Positions 59,667-64,000 of a stretch of 64,000 nt of DNA are shown here, piece by piece. Source of the stretch: Halobacterium rubrum (GTDB lineage Archaea > Halobacteriota > Halobacteria > Halobacteriales > Halobacteriaceae); NCBI RefSeq assembly GCF_021729015.1, contig NZ_JAJQQZ010000001.1:186001-250000 (forward strand), in the 5' to 3' direction. The position numbers were made by a program, and so were the translations under genes. Under the pieces are notes generated by a model. That model was not told the DNA's origin. It searched no databases and saw only the letters and a list, made by a program, of their open reading frames with translations. Positions within the stretch are counted from its first letter, which is position 1. The number at the start of each line of letters is the position of its first letter.

Positions 59667-61727
59667 TCAGAACTTCTCCAGCAGCCGGCCGTAGAACCCG
59701 CCACGCTGCTCGCCGCTCCCGCCGTCGGCAGCGCCGGCCGCCGACCCGCCGTCGCCGCCGCTCCCGCCACCGCCGCCGGGCGCCCCGCTCTCGGCGGACT
59801 CGTCGGCGAGCTTCTCCACGATGAGCTCGGGCGTCGACCGCGCGAGGTGGTCTTTGACGGGCGAGCGCTCCACCACGAGTTCGCCGCCCTCCAGCCCCTC
59901 GGCGCGGATGCCGTCGACGGTCACGGCGAACCCGCACTGGTCCCGTATCTCGCCCGCGAGGTGGGAGACGAACACGCCCGAGGCACCGGCCTCGTGGAGC
60001 TCCTCGAGGATGCCGGCGATGATTTTGGCGGACGCACCGGGCTCCGTGATGGACTCCAGCTCGTCGACGAGTACCAGCCGGCTGCTCGCGCCCTCGGTCA
60101 GGCCGGCGAAGTCCCGGAGCGTCGCCTCGAAGGCGCCCGCGTCCAGCGTCCCCTGCGATTTGGCGTAGTAGTGCAGTTCCTCGATCTCGGGGACTCTGGC
60201 GAACTCGGCCGGCACTGGCAGCCCCATGTGCGCGAGCACGACGACGACCGCCACGAGGTCCAGCGTGCTCGTCTTCCCGCCGGAGTTCACGCCCGAGAGC
60301 AGCGCCACGCCGTCGACGCCGTAGTCCACCGGCTCGACGTCCGCGAAGGCCACGTCCAGCAGGGGGCTGCGGCCGGCCTCGATGGCGAAGCCGCGGCCGC
60401 CGCGCTCGGCGAGCACGCAGTCGAAGTCGTCGGCGAACCGGGAGACAGCGAGCTCCACGTCGAGGTCGAGGGCGTCGTTGACGAGCTCTCTGGTGGGCTC
60501 CCGGAGGTCCGCGAGCGTCGCGGCGAGCTCGCGCTTGCGCTCGGCCGCCCGCCGGTCCCGGGCCGCCGTCAGCTCCTCGCGCAGCCGCGAGACGGCCTCC
60601 TCGTCGTGGTCGACGGGGAACGTCGGCTCGTCGCCGAACGCCCGCCGCGCCAGGTCGACCTCGCCGCCCTGCAGGTCCAGCGACTCCACGAGGCTGTCGC
60701 GGGCCGCCGCCACCGCTTCGGCGTACTCGTCGGCGAGTTCCCGGCTGAGCAGGCTGTCGACGCCCGCGCCGCGCTCCACGAGGCTCAGGAGGTCGGCGCC
60801 CTCGATGGTGACGTCCTGCTCCTGGATGACCTCGCGGAGCCGGTCGTTGGCGACCGACTCGGCCGTACCGACGGCGGCGTCGAGGTCGTTCACGGCGACC
60901 GTCAGCCGGTCCAGTTCGTCGTCGCCGGCGACCGAGCCGTCGCTCTCCAGCTGGGCGAGCGCGTCGTCGAGCTCCGCGAGGTCGACGTCCGTCTCCAGCC
61001 CCGCGGTCTCGTGGACGTCGACGGCCGCCCGGATGCGGTCGCGGTTCGTCGCGAAGAAGGAGAGCACGCGCTCCGGGACGACGTCCTCGGGCCGCTCGAG
61101 GGCGTCCGGCTCCACGCGCACGTCGCCCTCGACTTCGACGCCGACGAACGCCTCGTCGAGCGCGACGACCGTCGAGTACCCCCGGGCGAGGTCCGCCAGC
61201 CCCCGCGCGTCCTCGACGACCTCCACCGAGAGTTCGGGGAACACGTCCTTCGCCTCGCTGTACGTCTCGGCGTCGGTCGTCGCCAGACACCGGTCCCGGA
61301 CCGACAGCCCCGACGGCCGCGACAGCGGCGCCACGCCGTCCAGCGCCTCGACGACGGCCTCGTCGGGGTCGCGCACCATCGCGCGCTCGGCGAACTCGTT
61401 GACCTCCTCGATCCGGGAGTCCGCCGCACTGGGGTAGAACGTCCGCAGTCGCTGGCGCGCGTACCCGGTCACGGCGCGCTCCTGCAGCAGCGACAGGACG
61501 CGCTCGTGTATCTCGCTCGCGCGGTCGGTCGCCAGGAAGCCGCCGGGGTCGTCGTGGCGCGCGCGAATCGCGTTCCGAACGATGCGGGCCGCCCGTCCCT
61601 CGCTGACGCCGGGTGCGCCCGCGACGGCCGCCACGTCCCCGCGTTCCAGCGCGCTCTCGGGGTCGTCCAGGCTCCGGAGCGCGTCGGCGGTCTTCGCGCC
61701 GACGCCCGGAATCGCCTCCAGGTCCAT
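59667..61727 (-). CDS. MutS-family ATPase (archaeal MutS5-like) with N-terminal helix-hairpin-helix
   Basis: 686 residues. Residues 1-55 are a helix-hairpin-helix DNA-binding repeat (AIPGVGAKTADALRSL, VAGAPGVSEGRAARIV). The middle is a long helical clamp region. The C-terminal MutS ATPase has GVNSGGKTSTLDLVAV (Walker A), LHYYAKSQGTLDAGAFEATLRDF (signature helix), SSRLVLVDELESITEP (Walker B) and GVFVSHLAGEI (His switch). There is no MutS mismatch-recognition domain I, so a recombination or repair role is more likely than mismatch repair. A Gly/Ser-rich tail ends in GFYGRLLEKF. Upstream neighbour is tatC, a separate unit. Confidence 0.9.
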   Translation of the reverse strand: MDLEAIPGVGAKTADALRSLDDPESALERGDVAAVAGAPGVSEGRAARIVRNAIRARHDDPGGFLATDRASEIHERVLSLLQERAVTGYARQRLRTFYPSAADSRIEEVNEFAERAMVRDPDEAVVEALDGVAPLSRPSGLSVRDRCLATTDAETYSEAKDVFPELSVEVVEDARGLADLARGYSTVVALDEAFVGVEVEGDVRVEPDALERPEDVVPERVLSFFATNRDRIRAAVDVHETAGLETDVDLAELDDALAQLESDGSVAGDDELDRLTVAVNDLDAAVGTAESVANDRLREVIQEQDVTIEGADLLSLVERGAGVDSLLSRELADEYAEAVAAARDSLVESLDLQGGEVDLARRAFGDEPTFPVDHDEEAVSRLREELTAARDRRAAERKRELAATLADLREPTRELVNDALDLDVELAVSRFADDFDCVLAERGGRGFAIEAGRSPLLDVAFADVEPVDYGVDGVALLSGVNSGGKTSTLDLVAVVVVLAHMGLPVPAEFARVPEIEELHYYAKSQGTLDAGAFEATLRDFAGLTEGASSRLVLVDELESITEPGASAKIIAGILEELHEAGASGVFVSHLAGEIRDQCGFAVTVDGIRAEGLEGGELVVERSPVKDHLARSTPELIVEKLADESAESGAPGGGGGSGGDGGSAAGAADGGSGEQRGGFYGRLLEKF

Positions 61728-61789
61728 CGAGCGAGGTGTACGCGCCCTGCCTGAAAGTGTTTTCGCGGTTCGGCGTGCCGGCCGCCGGC

Positions 61790-63109
61790 TCAGTTACCCG
61801 TCCACCGGAGCAGCGCGAGCGTCCCCTCGAACAGCGCGATCATCGTGATGGCGACGATGATGGGGACGACGCCGGTCGGGTCGATGGCGCCGAACGTGAA
61901 CGAGATGCCGGCGAACGCCGCCCAGAACAGGAGCCGCCGGCTCTCCAGCCAGCGTCGGGTGACGACGCCGAGCATGATGGCGAGCATGATGAACAGCGGA
62001 ATCTGGAAGACGACCGCGAGGTAGCCCATCACCATCAGGATGAGGTTGAACGTGGTGCCGAGCGCGAACGCGATGTCGGCACTGGGCTTGGTGTACCCCA
62101 CGAAGTAGTCCATCGTGTACGGGAGCACGATGAAGAACGCGAACAGCACGCCGAGCACGGCGAGCACCAGACTCGTCGGAACCGAGGCGAGGTAGTAGCG
62201 GCGCTCGTTCTCGTAGAGCCCCGGCCGCATGAAGGCGTACGACTCGTAGACGAACGCCGGCAGCGCGACGACGAGGCCCGCGAGGCTGGCGACCTTCAGC
62301 TGCGTGATGAGCAGCTCCAGCGGGTGGTAGACCCGTGGGTCGATGGCTTCCCCGCTGGGCAACACCTGGTTCCAGATGGTGGTGATGAGGCCCTCGGTGA
62401 GCGGGAAGACGATGACGCTGACCAGCCCCGCGATGGCGATGACGATGGCGAGGCGCTTGACCATCTCCTCGACGTGTTCGCCGAGCGGCGCCTCCTCGTC
62501 GGTCTCGGGGGCGTCCATGTCGAGGCCGCCGGTGCCCGCGGGTTCGGGCGCCGAGTCGGCCGTGATGACGCTGTCCTCGCTGTCGTCTCCCGTCGGTGTC
62601 TCGTAGCTGGCGGGGGTCGGCCCCTCGACGTCGTCGTGGGCGTCGGGGCCGTCGGACTGGTGGTCCTCGTCCGCGAGCAACTGGGGGTCGGTGGCGGGCG
62701 ACTCGCCTTCGGCGAGGTCCGGCGGCACTCGGCCCTTGGTGCCCCACTCCCACTCGTCGACGTCGCCGTCCCCGCTGTCTGCGTCCTCTGCCGGTTCGAC
62801 GGCGGACTGGAGGCCGACCCAGTCGACGCGGCCGTCGCTGGCGGCATCGCCACCGTCGGCGTCGCTGGCGGTGTCGTCGTTCGCTCCGGCGTCGTCGTTG
62901 TCGCTGTCGGCGTCGGCGACGTGACGCACCGCCTGCGTCGGGCTGGTGGCGTCCTCGCTGTCGTCAGTGCCGTCAGCACTGCCGCCAGCGCTGTCGTCGC
63001 TGATGTCGTCGCCCTCGACTCGACGGACGGCGGACTGGAGGTCGTCCCAGTCGTCGCGAGACGGACGTCCCTCGGCGAGGTCGCGTCCGCCGTCCGGTTC
63101 TTCGGCCAT
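61790..63109 (-). CDS. tatC: TatC translocase subunit with long acidic N-terminal extension
   Basis: Receptor and core of the twin-arginine export machine, which carries most secreted haloarchaeal proteins. 439 residues. About 210 N-terminal residues are disordered and acidic, with duplicated short motifs (see findings), followed by a six-segment TatC domain: EHVEEMVKRLAIVIAIAGLVSVIVFPL, LLITQLKVASLAGLVVALPAFVYESYAFMRPGLYENERRY (conserved FxPGLxxxE stretch), and GVLFAFFIVLPYTMDYFV. Divergent from a second TatC at 63200; a shared regulatory region is likely. Single-domain type with an extension. Confidence 0.93.
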   Translation of the reverse strand: MAEEPDGGRDLAEGRPSRDDWDDLQSAVRRVEGDDISDDSAGGSADGTDDSEDATSPTQAVRHVADADSDNDDAGANDDTASDADGGDAASDGRVDWVGLQSAVEPAEDADSGDGDVDEWEWGTKGRVPPDLAEGESPATDPQLLADEDHQSDGPDAHDDVEGPTPASYETPTGDDSEDSVITADSAPEPAGTGGLDMDAPETDEEAPLGEHVEEMVKRLAIVIAIAGLVSVIVFPLTEGLITTIWNQVLPSGEAIDPRVYHPLELLITQLKVASLAGLVVALPAFVYESYAFMRPGLYENERRYYLASVPTSLVLAVLGVLFAFFIVLPYTMDYFVGYTKPSADIAFALGTTFNLILMVMGYLAVVFQIPLFIMLAIMLGVVTRRWLESRRLLFWAAFAGISFTFGAIDPTGVVPIIVAITMIALFEGTLALLRWTGN

Positions 63110-63122
63110 TCGTGTGGCCCTT

Positions 63123-63161
63123 GTCGACCGGGGCGTTATAGGCTTTCTTTTGACGGTCGAC
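63123..63161. promoter_or_regulatory. Inverted repeat between the divergent tatC genes
   Basis: GTCGACCG (63123-63130) and CGGTCGAC (63154-63161), arms of 8 bp with a 23-bp spacer. The spacer holds the minus-strand TATA CTATAACG (about 63134-63141). A candidate operator for both genes; plus-strand TATA TGATAACC lies at about 63171-63178. Confidence 0.5.
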
Positions 63162-63199
63162 GGGAAGATTGATAACCGCGAGCGGGTTACGCCGTCACA

Positions 63200-64000
63200 A
63201 TGAGTAGCTCCGGCTCGGACATCGTCGACCCGGGAACGGCCCGCGCAATCGACTCCGGCCGGGAGACGCTGGGGGTACTGCTTTCGGCCGCTCAGGACCG
63301 CCTCCAGCACGTGTTCATCGCGTTCGTCGTCGGCCTGCTCGGCGGCATCTTCCTGATGCGGCTGTTCATCTGGCCGGCGCTCGAGGCCGACCTCCTCGAG
63401 GCCGAAGCGCGGGTCATCGCCCAGACGCCGTTCGACGTCATCCTGATGCAGGTGAAGATCGGGCTGTTCGCGGGTGTCGGCGCCGCGATTCCCGTCCTCC
63501 TCTACCACGCCCGGAAACCACTCCGCGACCGGGGGATCATCCCGGACGTGACGGTCAAGCGCTGGCACGTCGGCGTCGTCGGCCTGCTGTGTGCCGGTCT
63601 GGCCTCCATCGGCGTCGTGTACGCGTACTTCCTGTTCTTCCCGCTGATGTTCGACTTCCTCGCCGGGAACGCCGTCGGCGCGGGGCTCGCACCGAAGTAC
63701 TCTATCGTGAAGTGGACGGAGTTCATCTTCTTCCTCGCACTGTCCTTTGCGCTCGCCGCCCAGCTCCCCATGTTGATGTCGGCGCTCTCGTACTCCGGTG
63801 TCGTCCCCTACGAGACCTTCCGCGACAAGTGGAAGTACGCCGTCATGGGCATCTTCGCGTTCGGCGCGTTCTTCTCGCCGCCGGACCCGTTCACGCAGAT
63901 TCTCTGGGCGAGCCCGCTGATTCTGCTGTACGGCCTGAGTCTCTACCTCTCGAAGGTCGTCGTGACGTTCAAGCGGGGCCGCGAGCACGTCGATATCGCG
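63200..64000 (+). CDS. Second TatC, partial at the window end (probably the tandem TatCt type)
   Basis: Frame open from ATG 63200 to the end (267 codons seen). MSSSGSDIVDPGTARAIDSGRETLGVLLSAAQDRLQHVFIAFVVGLLGGIFLM, VILMQVKIGLFAGVGAAIPVLLYHARKPL, GVVYAYFLFFPLMFDFLAGNAVG and YSIVKWTEFIFFLALSFALAAQLPMLMSALSY match a TatC domain with six segments in about 260 residues. Haloarchaea usually have a second TatC made of two fused domains (14 segments), and the visible part is consistent with its first half; the rest lies outside. Confidence 0.9.
   Translation, partial: MSSSGSDIVDPGTARAIDSGRETLGVLLSAAQDRLQHVFIAFVVGLLGGIFLMRLFIWPALEADLLEAEARVIAQTPFDVILMQVKIGLFAGVGAAIPVLLYHARKPLRDRGIIPDVTVKRWHVGVVGLLCAGLASIGVVYAYFLFFPLMFDFLAGNAVGAGLAPKYSIVKWTEFIFFLALSFALAAQLPMLMSALSYSGVVPYETFRDKWKYAVMGIFAFGAFFSPPDPFTQILWASPLILLYGLSLYLSKVVVTFKRGREHVDIA

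Noticed and set aside
1-64000. CRISPR arrays, tRNA or rRNA genes, transposases
   Set aside because: No repeated spacer-repeat pattern, no GTTCGA-type T-loop with a matching acceptor stem, and no transposase-like protein was found when reading both strands.

Overview
The window is chromosomal DNA of a haloarchaeon (class Halobacteria; the gene content looks Halobacterium-like, but genus is not decidable here). The evidence is the very high G+C with G/C-ending codons, strongly acidic proteins with Asp/Glu-rich linkers, TATA boxes about 27 bp upstream of start codons (mostly leaderless genes), Tat-type lipoprotein signals, and lineage markers such as SAMP2, a 2Fe-2S ferredoxin with an acidic N-terminal insertion, conditioned-medium-induced protein 4, Orc1/Cdc6, RfcS and two TatC proteins. 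No rRNA, tRNA, CRISPR array or insertion sequence was seen.

Layout. 1-8.1 kb: tetrapyrrole synthesis on the minus strand (hemB, hemL, hemC, cobA/sumT, hemD) with two CPBP-family membrane proteases and a pair of related membrane proteins. 8.1-13.8 kb: copper-type P-type ATPase, MFS transporter, two tandem GNAT acetyltransferases, a small unknown protein. 13.9-18.1 kb: membrane Fe-S oxidoreductase and a biotin ECF transporter operon. 18.2-24.9 kb: cmi4, two membrane proteins, an orphan Cas4-like protein, Sua5/TsaC, a glutaredoxin plus cysteine-free peroxiredoxin-like pair, a CNNM/CBS protein, a sensor-domain protein. 24.8-36.1 kb: PiT phosphate permease, upp, HAD hydrolase, S9 peptidase, an iron-type substrate-binding lipoprotein with FAD oxidoreductase behind DtxR-like palindromes, IMPACT protein, ACT regulator. 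36.1-42.8 kb: hisB, hisA, ferredoxin, prepilin peptidase, hisI, an AT-rich island with one unknown ORF, alaS. 43-51 kb: DsbA-like and beta-propeller lipoproteins, GST, surface metalloprotease, rfcS carrying a 691-residue intein. 51-64 kb: repeat-rich gap, bactofilin-like protein, SAMP2-GNAT pair, phosphohexomutase, FMN reductase, GIY-YIG protein, two tiny genes, rpiA, SDR-like protein, orc1/cdc6, MutS-family ATPase and a divergent tatC pair.

Functional links. HemL, HemB, HemC and HemD together make uroporphyrinogen III from glutamate-1-semialdehyde, and CobA/SumT diverts it to precorrin-2. BioY with its ATPase and EcfT imports biotin. The TatC proteins are the export route for the many RR-signal lipoproteins in the window. 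RfcS and Orc1/Cdc6 are replication proteins.

The most unusual signal is a family of short stem-loops scattered in intergenic gaps and inserted in frame in hemB and in one GNAT gene. Each has an outer stem of different sequence, two opposed GA dinucleotides, an inner 2-bp stem whose first pair covaries (G-C, A-T, C-G), and usually a GNA-type triloop. Other points of interest are the oversized RfcS intein, a parS-like 16-mer, iron-box-like palindromes, a Cys-rich insertion in HemL and a foreign-looking AT-rich island.
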